DNA of 44,410 bases from an uncultured Lachnospiraceae bacterium (GTDB lineage: Bacteria > Bacillota > Clostridia > Lachnospirales > Lachnospiraceae). The stretch is taken from positions 1-44,410 of the forward strand of contig CADCII010000054.1 of the NCBI GenBank assembly GCA_902801515.1. The letters are read 5' to 3'. The notes under the pieces are model-generated. The model was given only the letters and a program-made list of their open reading frames with translations, was not told where the DNA came from and searched no databases. Below, piece by piece: positions 1 to 7,624 of this stretch (the stretch's first letter is position 1; each line of letters begins with the position of its first letter). The translations under genes were made by a program, and so were the position numbers.

Positions 1-2
1 TG

Positions 3-44
3 CTGGAAATGGATGCGGATCTGAATGCTCTGCAATCCAACTGA
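3..44 (+). CDS. Possible C-terminal end of an upstream gene (partial)
   Basis: The window opens inside a short open frame that reads LEMDADLNALQSN and stops with TGA. The charged composition resembles a protein C-terminus. A second frame is also open to about position 117 but reads less like protein. Too little is present to name a function. Confidence 0.3.
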   Translation: MEMDADLNALQSN

Positions 45-128
45 ATGCCAGCTACCGAGTGGTCAAAACTGATTTTGCGAAACAATCTTGACGCAACCTG
101 CTTTTTTAATATTGATTCTATAAAAAAG

Positions 129-138
129 AACAATTGTT
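129..138. promoter_or_regulatory. Palindrome AACAATTGTT upstream of the flavodoxin gene
   Basis: A perfect 10-bp palindrome lies in an AT-rich stretch just before the AAGGAGGG ribosome binding site. A TTGACG hexamer sits at 88-93, but no well-spaced -10 box follows it. The palindrome could be an operator, for example for the nearby TetR protein; this is inference only. Confidence 0.25.
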
Positions 139-162
139 TTTCAATCAAAAGGAGGGACTGTA

Positions 163-1110
163 ATGGCTTTTAAAGTAATGGGTATTGCGGCAGGACGTAA
201 GAACAGTAATTCGGAATTCCTGCTGAAGGAAGCTCTGATGGCATGTGAAGCAGCAGGAGCGGATGTCACGATGATCAACCTTCGCGACTACAACATTCTG
301 GACTGCACCGGATGTACCGCATGTACCAAGGCCATGTCTGAAGGCAAATTTGCAGGCTGTGTCCTGGATAAGAAAGATGATAAGAAGAAGATCATGGATG
401 TCATGCTGGCGCAGGATGCCGTCATTTATTCTGTCCCGACCTATGATCTTATGCCCTCTGCCAACTATCTCAGATTCGCTCAGAGAAGTCTGGCTTATGA
501 GACTGCATTCCTGGAGACGATCGGAGTGATCGAGCATAAGGAGAGGATTGCCGGACTGATCTCTGTAGGCGGATCTACCCGTTCCTGGCAGTCCATGGCA
601 CTGGAAGGACTGCAGGCAACCATGTTCACAACGGATATGAAGGTCGTGGATATGATTCTGGCAACCAGAGCTCCGGGTGCTGCACAGTCCCTGTTGAATG
701 ATGAGCTGATCGCAAGGGCGAAGAAGATGGGCGAGAATATCATGGCATGTCTGGCGCTTCCGGAAGGGCAGCGCAAGTGGATGGGCGAAGAGGATATGGG
801 CTGGTGCCCGAACTGCCATTCCAACGCTCTGGTGCTCGGCGAACGTCAGTGGGACGGCCTGTATTATCCGATCGAGTGCCAGGTGTGCGGCGCAGGCGGA
901 ACTTTAGAGAAGACAGAAGACGGAAAATGGAAATTCGTGATTCAGGAAGATGGCCTGCTGAAAGACCGTACCACCGTACCGGGAAGAGCGAAGCATCTGG
1001 AAGAGATCGGCGAGACGCAGGGAACGTTCTATGCAAATCCGGAGAACCTCAAGAAGGTTGCAGAGCTTAAGACCAGATATACTGAGAAGAAATTCAAGAC
1101 AATCGAGTGA
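163..1110 (+). CDS. Flavodoxin / NADPH-dependent FMN reductase family protein with C-terminal zinc ribbon
   Basis: Probable cytoplasmic FMN-binding oxidoreductase of 315 residues. The first ~195 residues have the flavodoxin-like fold signature: a beta strand, then a phosphate-binding loop GRKNSNSEFLL at residues 11-21. A Cys cluster follows (C48, C51, C54, C66), as in many clostridial iron-sulfur flavoproteins. Residues 215-242 hold two C-x2-C knuckles (C215/C218 and C239/C242) that look like a zinc ribbon or rubredoxin-like site, which plain FMN reductases lack. The start is supported by AAGGAGGG eight bases upstream. The gene converges on a TetR regulator. The electron acceptor is unknown. 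The flavodoxin fold is confident; the metal site is read from the Cys spacing. Confidence 0.8.
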   Translation: MAFKVMGIAAGRKNSNSEFLLKEALMACEAAGADVTMINLRDYNILDCTGCTACTKAMSEGKFAGCVLDKKDDKKKIMDVMLAQDAVIYSVPTYDLMPSANYLRFAQRSLAYETAFLETIGVIEHKERIAGLISVGGSTRSWQSMALEGLQATMFTTDMKVVDMILATRAPGAAQSLLNDELIARAKKMGENIMACLALPEGQRKWMGEEDMGWCPNCHSNALVLGERQWDGLYYPIECQVCGAGGTLEKTEDGKWKFVIQEDGLLKDRTTVPGRAKHLEEIGETQGTFYANPENLKKVAELKTRYTEKKFKTIE

Positions 1111-1177
1111 TCCGGGCAGCATTCAGATAACTGACGGATGATAATACCGGGTCTGACCGGCCGGATATCGGGCTTTG

Positions 1178-1783
1178 TCAGATCCAGTATTTAAATGTTG
1201 AGAACAGTCCGTTCTTCATATTGCTGTTCATCAGGGCTTCCACATCTTCGCGGCTGACAGTGGTATCATTGGCAAGCCACCATCTGACCAGAGTCATCAG
1301 GTTGGAGGCAAATAATTCCGCATACAGATCGTGGTACGGAGTGATCGGCTGGTCCTTGGCAGAATTGCGGCGGATCGTCCCGAGGATATTCCGGCGGATG
1401 ATATCCTCCATCTCCCGATAGATTGGACGGTCGATGGAAGCCTCCCAGAGGATCCGGTAGATCTGCCGGTGGTCATAGACATAGTCGATGCTTCTGCGGA
1501 AATTATCGATATACTGCTGGTTCGCGATCGTACTCGGAGTTGCAAGGATAAAATCCGTTGTGGCCATCGCTTCGGAAAACTCACTCAGCACCCGGTCCAG
1601 ATAGTTGTTCAGAAGCTCGTATTTATCAGCGTAGTATTTATAGAAGGTGGAGCGGTTGATCAGAGCCTTGCGGCACAGCATATCGACTGTGATCTTTCTG
1701 AATTCATTTTCTTTAAGACACTCCAGAAGCGCCTCGTCGATATGCCGGAGTGTTTTGATAATGCGCGGATCTGTTTTGCTCAT
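1178..1783 (-). CDS. TetR/AcrR family transcriptional regulator
   Basis: A 201-residue protein whose first ~60 residues form a TetR-type helix-turn-helix: a helix with ALLECLKENEF, then KITVDMLCRKALINRSTFYKYYADK, which carries the family's typical STFYKYY turn. The rest is a helical ligand-binding domain without a recognisable ligand signature. GGGGAG lies upstream of the start on the minus strand. It is divergent from the DUF554 gene and convergent with the flavodoxin gene, so either neighbour could be its target. Ligand and operator are not visible. Confidence 0.85.
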   Translation of the reverse strand: MSKTDPRIIKTLRHIDEALLECLKENEFRKITVDMLCRKALINRSTFYKYYADKYELLNNYLDRVLSEFSEAMATTDFILATPSTIANQQYIDNFRRSIDYVYDHRQIYRILWEASIDRPIYREMEDIIRRNILGTIRRNSAKDQPITPYHDLYAELFASNLMTLVRWWLANDTTVSREDVEALMNSNMKNGLFSTFKYWI

Positions 1784-1927
1784 GGAAATGATTCTCCCCG
1801 GGGTGTGGACTCTGGACAGATTTACGTTTAGTATTACATCATGCTGAGGACAGGAAGTCGAAGGAGTATACAGATTATCGATTCAAACATGTAATCAGGA
1901 AACTTACACAAAAAAGGAGTTGAGTAA

Positions 1928-2632
1928 ATGCCAATCGGAATTACAACAGATGTATGTGCAACATTTGCCGGTGCGGTGATCGGACTGATCATTGGCAAGA
2001 AACTTCCGGAGTATCTCAAGACAGCCCTGAATAATATACTGGGTATTGCAGCCATCACCATGGGCGTGGTGCTGATCATGCGCCAGCATACACTCTCCGC
2101 TGTCGTACTGTCGGTAATCCTTGGATGTATCGTGGGTGAGCTGATCCATCTGGAGACGCTGGTCAATAAGGGCGTGACGGGTATTGTCGGAAAACTGATG
2201 AGCGGAACGAACGCCGACGAAGCCTTCCTGATCCAGGTCAGTGTGGTCGTCATCCTGTTCTGCTTTGGCGGGACCGGCTGGTATGGCGCACTCAATGAAG
2301 GTCTGACCGGTGACGGCAGTATCCTGATCACGAAATCTATTCTGGACTGTGTGACAGCGCTGATCTTCGGCTCTCTGCTGGGGAAGATCGTCCCGCTGCT
2401 CTGCGTACCGCAGGCGATCGTCTACACCTGCCTGTTCCTGGTATCCGGTCTGGTACAGCCCTTTATCACACCCGAGATGATCCAGGACTTTTCCGCTGCG
2501 GGCGGCATCATCACACTCTGCGCGGGATTCAGGCTGACGGGCATGAAACGGGATATCAAGGTACTGAATCTGTTGCCGTCGCTGATCATCGTATTCTTCG
2601 TGTCGGCGGCGTGGACCGCGCTTATCGGATAA
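1928..2632 (+). CDS. DUF554 family membrane protein
   Basis: A 234-residue, very hydrophobic protein with about six or seven predicted membrane segments. Its start, GITTDVCATFAGAVIGLIIG, and the later segment QVSVVVILFCFGGTGWYGAL match the DUF554 (YdfK-type) family, a putative transporter-like family of unknown substrate. An AAGGAG site lies eight bases before the ATG. The gene stands alone, divergent from the TetR gene and followed by a terminator hairpin. The family assignment is confident; no function is established. Confidence 0.8.
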   Translation: MPIGITTDVCATFAGAVIGLIIGKKLPEYLKTALNNILGIAAITMGVVLIMRQHTLSAVVLSVILGCIVGELIHLETLVNKGVTGIVGKLMSGTNADEAFLIQVSVVVILFCFGGTGWYGALNEGLTGDGSILITKSILDCVTALIFGSLLGKIVPLLCVPQAIVYTCLFLVSGLVQPFITPEMIQDFSAAGGIITLCAGFRLTGMKRDIKVLNLLPSLIIVFFVSAAWTALIG

Positions 2633-2660
2633 TCGCAGCCGTAAAAGGATATATGCAAAG

Positions 2661-2694
2661 AGCCGGGGAGAATTTCCCGGTTCTTAGTTTTCTC
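2661..2694 (+). terminator. Terminator after the DUF554 gene
   Basis: Seven-base-pair stem CCGGGGA (2663-2669) pairs with TTCCCGG (2674-2680) around a GAAT loop, followed by the T-rich TTCTTAGTTTT. It lies 30 bases after the stop codon. Confidence 0.6.
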
Positions 2695-2807
2695 AGGTAT
2701 GCTATCGGTGCATCTGCGGCTGGTCTCCGGAGGCTGTATGAATTGATGCAGCTGCAGGACGGTGATTTTCTTGCTTACCGTCTTTGTAAGGATTCAATGT
2801 CATTTCC

Positions 2808-3281
2808 ATGAAGAATGACTTCCGTACTATCTATGGAGAAGACGTAGTGAAGACCGGGGAATTCCACTGGGCTGAGGAACTGGCGGATGACAGAGGCGAC
2901 GGTGCGGCTGCTGAGGCGGCAGAGGACGCAGAAGGCAGTGAAACCGCAGAGGAGACTGCGGGTGAAGATGTCCAGTATGTCATGTACCTCGGGACAAATG
3001 ATAAGGATACCAACGAGCCTGTGTTTACCCAGGAGGAATCCATGGACACAGTCCGCAACATCCTGATCGATCATTTCGGCGGCTATACCATCCAGGAAGC
3101 AAACGGCGGCTGGGTCAATGAAAACGGGGAAGAGAGCAGAGAATACACTCTGGTGATCTACCTGAGTGATACCACACTGGATGAGGTACACGCTGCGGCA
3201 GATGATCTGCTGAAGACCTTCAACCAGAGTTCGGTCCTGATCCAGACCAATCCGACACAGACAGAATTCTATGCAGGATAA
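2808..3281 (+). CDS. Uncharacterised protein, DUF3574-like C-terminal domain
   Basis: A 157-residue protein. Residues ~25-55 are an Ala/Glu/Asp-rich linker such as usually follows a lipoprotein anchor in this group, but there is no signal peptide or lipobox. The C-terminal ~100 residues (YVMYLGTNDKDTNEPVFT onwards, then YTLVIYLSDTT) resemble small secreted DUF3574-type alpha/beta domains. The start is uncertain: the only in-frame ATG follows an in-frame TAA, and the closest purine-rich stretch (GTAAGGA, 2786-2792) is 15 bases away. The ATG overlaps the TGA of a four-codon reading frame. The gene may have lost its original 5' end. No function can be given. Confidence 0.5.
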   Translation: MKNDFRTIYGEDVVKTGEFHWAEELADDRGDGAAAEAAEDAEGSETAEETAGEDVQYVMYLGTNDKDTNEPVFTQEESMDTVRNILIDHFGGYTIQEANGGWVNENGEESREYTLVIYLSDTTLDEVHAAADDLLKTFNQSSVLIQTNPTQTEFYAG

Positions 3282-3310
3282 CTAATCATTATACTTATAA
3301 GGAGACATCA

Positions 3311-3880
3311 ATGAACGAATTCACATTGCTTCCGGGAGAGTCAGTCATAAAAAGATGTGATGAAGTTTCTCTCAAGGGGATGAATCTTCCGGTTGGGAAA
3401 AAAGATATCCTCATCCTGACGAACCAGTATCTTGTATGCATACAGAGGTCAATTCTGGGCAAGGTCAAAAATGTGGAGCGGTATCCGCTGAGCGATATTG
3501 TGATGACCAACGGAGCGCCGCAGGTCAAACTCGGCAAACTTAACATGAATTCTACAGTGGATATCTATCTCAAAACAGGGCAGCTGCGTATCCAGATGGT
3601 GTGGGATTCCGATGCAAAGGAATGGGTTGACGCCATCACAGAGGTTATAACCGGAGTGAAGGTGGAGCGGAAGGGTTTCATGGACGATCCCTTCCTTACA
3701 GAGGGTTTCCTGAAAATGGCAGATAATGTAGACAAAGCGATGGGCAAGTTCCGCAAAGCCTTCGGCATCAAATCGACTGCGCAGGCATCCGGTAAATGTC
3801 CGGGCTGCGGTGCTCCTATATCCGGAACAGAAGGTGAGACCGTACAGTGCCCGTATTGCGGGACTTATTACACTTTCTGA
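3311..3880 (+). CDS. Uncharacterised protein with PH/GRAM-like N-terminus and C-terminal zinc ribbon
   Basis: A 189-residue protein. Residues 1-110 alternate beta strands and end in a helix (WVDAITEVITGVKV), resembling bacterial PH-like or GRAM domains: GKKDILILTNQYLVCIQ, then VDIYLKTGQLRIQMVW. The C-terminus has two C-x2-C knuckles, CPGCGAPI and CPYCGTYY, a typical short zinc ribbon. No transmembrane segment is evident, so it is probably cytoplasmic. AAGGAGA lies seven bases upstream of the ATG, 30 bases after the preceding gene, so the two may be co-transcribed. The domains are inferred from pattern; function unknown. Confidence 0.7.
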   Translation: MNEFTLLPGESVIKRCDEVSLKGMNLPVGKKDILILTNQYLVCIQRSILGKVKNVERYPLSDIVMTNGAPQVKLGKLNMNSTVDIYLKTGQLRIQMVWDSDAKEWVDAITEVITGVKVERKGFMDDPFLTEGFLKMADNVDKAMGKFRKAFGIKSTAQASGKCPGCGAPISGTEGETVQCPYCGTYYTF

Positions 3881-3895
3881 CACCAGACCATAACA

Positions 3896-3955
3896 GATCC
3901 CTGTCCGTTCTCGTGGGCACAGCATGCGCTGCTGCCAGGAAAACAGGCAGGGATC
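3896..3955. terminator. Possible bidirectional terminator between convergent genes
   Basis: GATCCCTG (3896-3903) can pair with CAGGGATC (3948-3955), with a GCAGC-type hairpin inside, in the 111-base gap between convergent genes. ATTTCTTTC follows on the plus strand. The T-tract is weak. Confidence 0.35.
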
Positions 3956-3991
3956 ATTTCTTTCATTATCAGATTAAAAAGATGAACAGGG

Positions 3992-4834
3992 TCACTGTTT
4001 CATAAAATAGGCGACCACGATGGTCCCCGGCCCGGCGTGTGTTCCGATCGTGGAGCCGAGCTGAGACATCGGAAGATCTTTGAGAACGCCTTCCCAGATC
4101 GCACGGCTGTCCTCGATATAGTGGTCAAGCTTCTTGTGGTCAAGTCCCGAATAGGCAACCGCGGCGGGGAGCCTGCCCTCGATACCGGTCTTGCTGATCT
4201 CGGTGTTCAGCAGGTTGTTTCCCATCTTAGAGCCTCTGGCCTTCCCGAGGACTTTGAGCTTTCCGTTCTCGACTGTCAGGACCGGTTTAATGGAAAGCAG
4301 CGTACCGAAAGCGGCAGCGGCCGGACCCATACGCCCGCCCTTTTTTACATATTCCAGCGTATCCAGCAGAGCCAGGATACGGACCTGATTGCGTCGTACT
4401 TCCAGCCTGTGTACCATATCATCCAGGCTGCGGCCTTTGTCCCTCAGCATGAGGGCATAACGCACCAGGATCTGTTCTCCGATGGAACCGTTCCGGCTGT
4501 CCACCACGCGGATCTCGTCGTAATCCTGAGCAGCGATTACTGCGTTCTGGTAAGTGCCGGAGAGTTTGGAACTCATAAGGATCACAACAGCACTGTCCCC
4601 GGCTTCATGGATCTTCTCAAATTCCTGTTCAAAAGTATAGCTGTTGATCTGGCTGGTATGCGGCAGATCGGAGGATTCAATCAGCATCTCATAGAAACGG
4701 TCAGGTGACAGGTCATACCGGTCACGGTAACTCTGATCGCCGATGGTGATCTCCATGGGCAGCAGGGTTATACCCAGCCTCGAAGCTTCTTCCAGGTCAA
4801 AATCGGATGCAGTGTCTGTAAGAATTCGTATCAT
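3992..4834 (-). CDS. DegV family fatty-acid-binding protein
   Basis: A 280-residue DegV protein, the usual family length. DegV proteins bind a fatty acid between two domains, and some act as FakB subunits feeding a fatty-acid kinase. Family marks seen: ILTDTASDFDLEEASRLGIT at the N-terminus, TSQINSYTFEQEFEKI, SSKLSGTYQNA and VVDSRNGSIGEQ. No FakA kinase gene is adjacent. The start has a strong AGGAGG nine bases upstream. Just before that site on the minus strand is a perfect 11-bp hairpin (4856-4880). The family is certain; the lipid partner is unknown. Confidence 0.92.
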   Translation of the reverse strand: MIRILTDTASDFDLEEASRLGITLLPMEITIGDQSYRDRYDLSPDRFYEMLIESSDLPHTSQINSYTFEQEFEKIHEAGDSAVVILMSSKLSGTYQNAVIAAQDYDEIRVVDSRNGSIGEQILVRYALMLRDKGRSLDDMVHRLEVRRNQVRILALLDTLEYVKKGGRMGPAAAAFGTLLSIKPVLTVENGKLKVLGKARGSKMGNNLLNTEISKTGIEGRLPAAVAYSGLDHKKLDHYIEDSRAIWEGVLKDLPMSQLGSTIGTHAGPGTIVVAYFMKQ

Positions 4835-5160
4835 TTCATATAACCTCCTGTAAATTCAAGTCTGCCGCCGGCAGACTTGACGCCGGGATGCACGGCATGA
4901 GTATGCATCGCGCACAGAATAGCCGCATTTTGAGAATATGTCAACAAGTAAACGACTTGTTCAACTCAGTCTGATAGTCACCCGCCTCTGCAAGTGGCTA
5001 TCAGACTGAGTTAAAGCCTCCGGCGGATCGCAGCCGCGCTCAGAGGAAGGTGCTTCGCACCGAGCGCGTTCTCCGCTCTGCTACGGTCGGTGCTAAACGC
5101 GTGCCACTGGCACGCAGCACCGCGGCAAGAACGCTGGGGGCGTTCTTGAAATGAAGAAAT
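4835..5160. repeat. Gene-free, hairpin-rich intergenic region
   Basis: This 326-base stretch between divergent genes has no credible gene but at least six stem-loops in a row. They are 4856-4880 (11 bp, loop GCC), 4943-4961 (7 bp), 4963-5012 (15 bp perfect arms, extendable to ~19 with a GT pair), 5035-5068 (CGCGCTC/GAGCGCG around GGTGC/GCACC), 5089-5121 (GCGTGCC/GGCACGC inside GGTGCT/AGCACC) and 5126-5148 (9 bp, loop TGGGG). It could be a structured RNA, a block of palindromic repeats or stacked terminators. The arms were read directly; the function is not known. Confidence 0.6.
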
Positions 5161-5278
5161 TTATATTTTACGGGGGACGGTTATAGGGTAAGATACAATA
5201 AGGCAGTCTGTCAGTGGATGGCGATGCCGGAGAAAAGTCATAGTCTGCGATTCCGGAATGCATGAAATGGGTGGAACA

Positions 5279-6520
5279 ATGAGCGGAAAGAACAGTAAAA
5301 GAAAAATGAACAGACGGCAGGTTGTGATGATTGAATGGGCTGTGCTGATCGCAGCTGCAGTCCTTATTGCCGTGCTGGGTATATGGTTTCTTGCATCGCG
5401 GCTGAATGCACGAAAGGCAGCAGGTTCTGCCCAGCAGTCTTCCGGTACACAAAAGACGCAGGAAGCCGCTGCGGACGCTGCAGAAGATAAGGCGGCGGGG
5501 GATGATGCCGATGGCTCTGCCCAGCCGGACTCAGAACCTGCCACAGAGGTGCTCACAGAAACTGAAGCAGCTGTCTCAGGCCCAAAGAACAGCTGGCTTT
5601 TCAGCTTTGCCGGTGACTGCACGATCGGAAGCCTGCTGGAGTGGCAGGGAAGCCTGGCACAGGATTTCCAGTCGGTGGTCGGAGATAACTATGCCTATCC
5701 GCTGTCGGGCGTAAAGGAGATCTTTGAGGCAGACGACCTGACCTCGGTGAACCTGGAGGGCACATTTACCAACTCGACAAATGCAGTGGTGAAGCCCTAT
5801 CGTTTCAAGGCTGATCCTGCCTATGTGCAGGTCCTGAAAGAAGGCAGTGTGGAAGCTGTATCCACTGCCAACAACCATTCCGGGGATTTCCAGGATGAGG
5901 GCAGGGCAGATACCATCGCCGCTCTTGATTCTGTCGGGATTCTTCACACCGGGGCAGGTGATCCCCTGATCCACGAGATGGAGGGCGGACTGAAGATCGG
6001 CATGGTTTCGTACAACACAGTCGATAACTATGAAGGAGAATATGCCTGGAGGTCTTCCGTGCAGACGGATATCAATACCTGCAGGGAAGCCGGATGCGAT
6101 CTGATCATAGGCTTCATGCACTGGGGATCAGTAGAATATCTCACAGAGCCGGAGGCGTGGGAAGTGCAGTTTGCCCATGACATGGTGGACTGGGGCTGTG
6201 ATCTGATCGTTGGCGGACATGCTCATATCCTGCAGCGCATGGAATATTACAACGATGTGCCGATCTTCTATTCCATGGGCAACTTCTGCTACGGCGGCAA
6301 TACCAACCCGGATGACAAAGACTCCGTGATCATCCAGGCAGAGTTTGCAAGGGACCGCAGCGGCGAAGTTACCTTAAGCCGCCTGCATGTGATTCCCTGC
6401 CTGATATCGACCAGAACCGATCTGAACGATTACTGCCCGACGCCCTGCCAGGAGGGTTCGGAGGATTATCAACGGATCGTGAGCCGGCTGGAAATGCCTT
6501 CGGCCGACGCACAGATGTGA
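5279..6520 (+). CDS. CapA family protein (PGA_cap metallophosphoesterase-like)
   Basis: A 413-residue membrane-anchored extracellular protein. A basic N-terminus precedes one membrane segment (residues ~16-39), followed by an Ala/Glu-rich linker to ~100 and the PGA_cap domain. Domain motifs: FAGDCTIGS near residue 110, STANNHSGDF, GFMHWGSVEY, and the C-terminal IVGGHAHILQ followed by IFYSMGNF. These match the calcineurin-like fold of CapA proteins, which take part in poly-gamma-glutamate capsule synthesis. No capB/capC is nearby, so a capsule role is not shown. An upstream ATG at 5258 is less likely, because GGGTGGA sits just before the ATG at 5279. Confidence 0.88.
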   Translation: MSGKNSKRKMNRRQVVMIEWAVLIAAAVLIAVLGIWFLASRLNARKAAGSAQQSSGTQKTQEAAADAAEDKAAGDDADGSAQPDSEPATEVLTETEAAVSGPKNSWLFSFAGDCTIGSLLEWQGSLAQDFQSVVGDNYAYPLSGVKEIFEADDLTSVNLEGTFTNSTNAVVKPYRFKADPAYVQVLKEGSVEAVSTANNHSGDFQDEGRADTIAALDSVGILHTGAGDPLIHEMEGGLKIGMVSYNTVDNYEGEYAWRSSVQTDINTCREAGCDLIIGFMHWGSVEYLTEPEAWEVQFAHDMVDWGCDLIVGGHAHILQRMEYYNDVPIFYSMGNFCYGGNTNPDDKDSVIIQAEFARDRSGEVTLSRLHVIPCLISTRTDLNDYCPTPCQEGSEDYQRIVSRLEMPSADAQM

Positions 6521-6560
6521 TGAAAATACGGAATGCATCTTTGCTGTAGGCTTGGTCCGG

Positions 6561-7436
6561 TCAGGAGATCGGATTGCCGTGAAGGGCCTGCTTTCGGAAC
6601 TGCCCCGGAGTTACGCCTGTCAGAGCAAGAAAACGGGAGGAGAAGTTGGCATCTCCCTGGAAGCCCACTTCAAAACCGATCTCGGAGACCGGAAGTGATG
6701 TTGTCTCCAGAAGCTCCTTGGCTCTGGTGATCCGTGTCAGCAGAAGGAAATTATAAGGCGTCGTTCCCATGTATCTTCGGAACAGACGCAGAAAATAAGA
6801 ACGGGATACATGTGTGACTGCAAGCAGTGTCTCAATGTGAAGATCCTGTGCATAGTGTTCCCGGATATAATCCGCCGCCTTCTCTATCATGTCCTGATGG
6901 GTCTGGCGGCGGTCCTGTATTTCATGAAGAGATACGGATGCCATATTCTGCAGAATCCGGTGGACGTCCAGGCTTGCTGACAGAACAGCAGAGGTGGTCT
7001 CCTGAGGAAGCCGCTGCATGAGATGAGTAAAGCGGTCCCGTATCGTATCAGGTACGGCAACGGGGGAAGCCTTCCCGTCGGGATTGATCACTGAGAATAA
7101 AGAGGATACTCCACAGCCGTCTGCATGGATCCAGTAATGATGCCAGTGATCACAGCCGTTGGCTGTCCCATAACGCTGCGGCTTTCGGCAGTCCAGGATC
7201 AGGGCTGTTCCAGGCGTCAGCCGGACTGTGCTGTCGTCCTGGGTCAGAAACCCTTCACCTGAGAATGTGTACAGGATCAGATAGCTGTCTTTGTCCGTAC
7301 GTTCTGTCACAAAACGATCTCCTGCATAAAACAGACCTGCTTCTGTCACATAATAAGGCTGAGCCAGTGCAACCGTACCGGGAGTGGTACGCAGCCACTG
7401 GCTTTTTTCTGTGATATCAAGTGTATAGGTCAGCAT
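6561..7436 (-). CDS. AraC family transcriptional regulator, probable rhamnose regulator
   Basis: A 291-residue AraC/XylS protein. The N-terminal ~150 residues form a cupin-like sensor domain (SYLILYTFSGEGFLTQ, TPGTALILDCRKPQRYG). The C-terminal ~100 residues carry two helix-turn-helix motifs (HIETLLAVTHVSRSYFLRLF and PVSEIGFEVGFQGDANFSSR, then TPGQFRKQAL). The start is ATG 7436 with GGGGAG upstream; a TTG at 7472 in the same frame lacks a site. It is divergent from rhaB, so control of the rhamnose genes is likely. A direct repeat TGTAGAC spaced 21 bp in the shared upstream region is a plausible operator. Confidence 0.9.
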   Translation of the reverse strand: MLTYTLDITEKSQWLRTTPGTVALAQPYYVTEAGLFYAGDRFVTERTDKDSYLILYTFSGEGFLTQDDSTVRLTPGTALILDCRKPQRYGTANGCDHWHHYWIHADGCGVSSLFSVINPDGKASPVAVPDTIRDRFTHLMQRLPQETTSAVLSASLDVHRILQNMASVSLHEIQDRRQTHQDMIEKAADYIREHYAQDLHIETLLAVTHVSRSYFLRLFRRYMGTTPYNFLLLTRITRAKELLETTSLPVSEIGFEVGFQGDANFSSRFLALTGVTPGQFRKQALHGNPIS

Positions 7437-7457
7437 AGGAATCTCCCCGTCTGAAAC

Positions 7458-7485
7458 TGTAGACTTTTTCAAAAGAATTGTAGAC
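7458..7485. promoter_or_regulatory. Direct repeat TGTAGAC x2, candidate AraC-type operator
   Basis: TGTAGAC occurs at 7458-7464 and again at 7479-7485, exactly 21 bp apart (two helical turns) and in the same orientation, which is the usual geometry for AraC-family half-sites. It lies just upstream of the regulator's start, in the region shared with rhaB. Confidence 0.45.
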
Positions 7486-7624
7486 GATAAAGCAGTAGAA
7501 GTAAAGAAATATGGGATATTCTTGAGATAGAGAAAGAGAGCATTATTTCGGAATCAGATGAAGGAATTCCTGGTAGATAAAGCGGATCGAAGGACCGGCA
7601 GACAGGAGCAAAGGAGAGAAGAAT

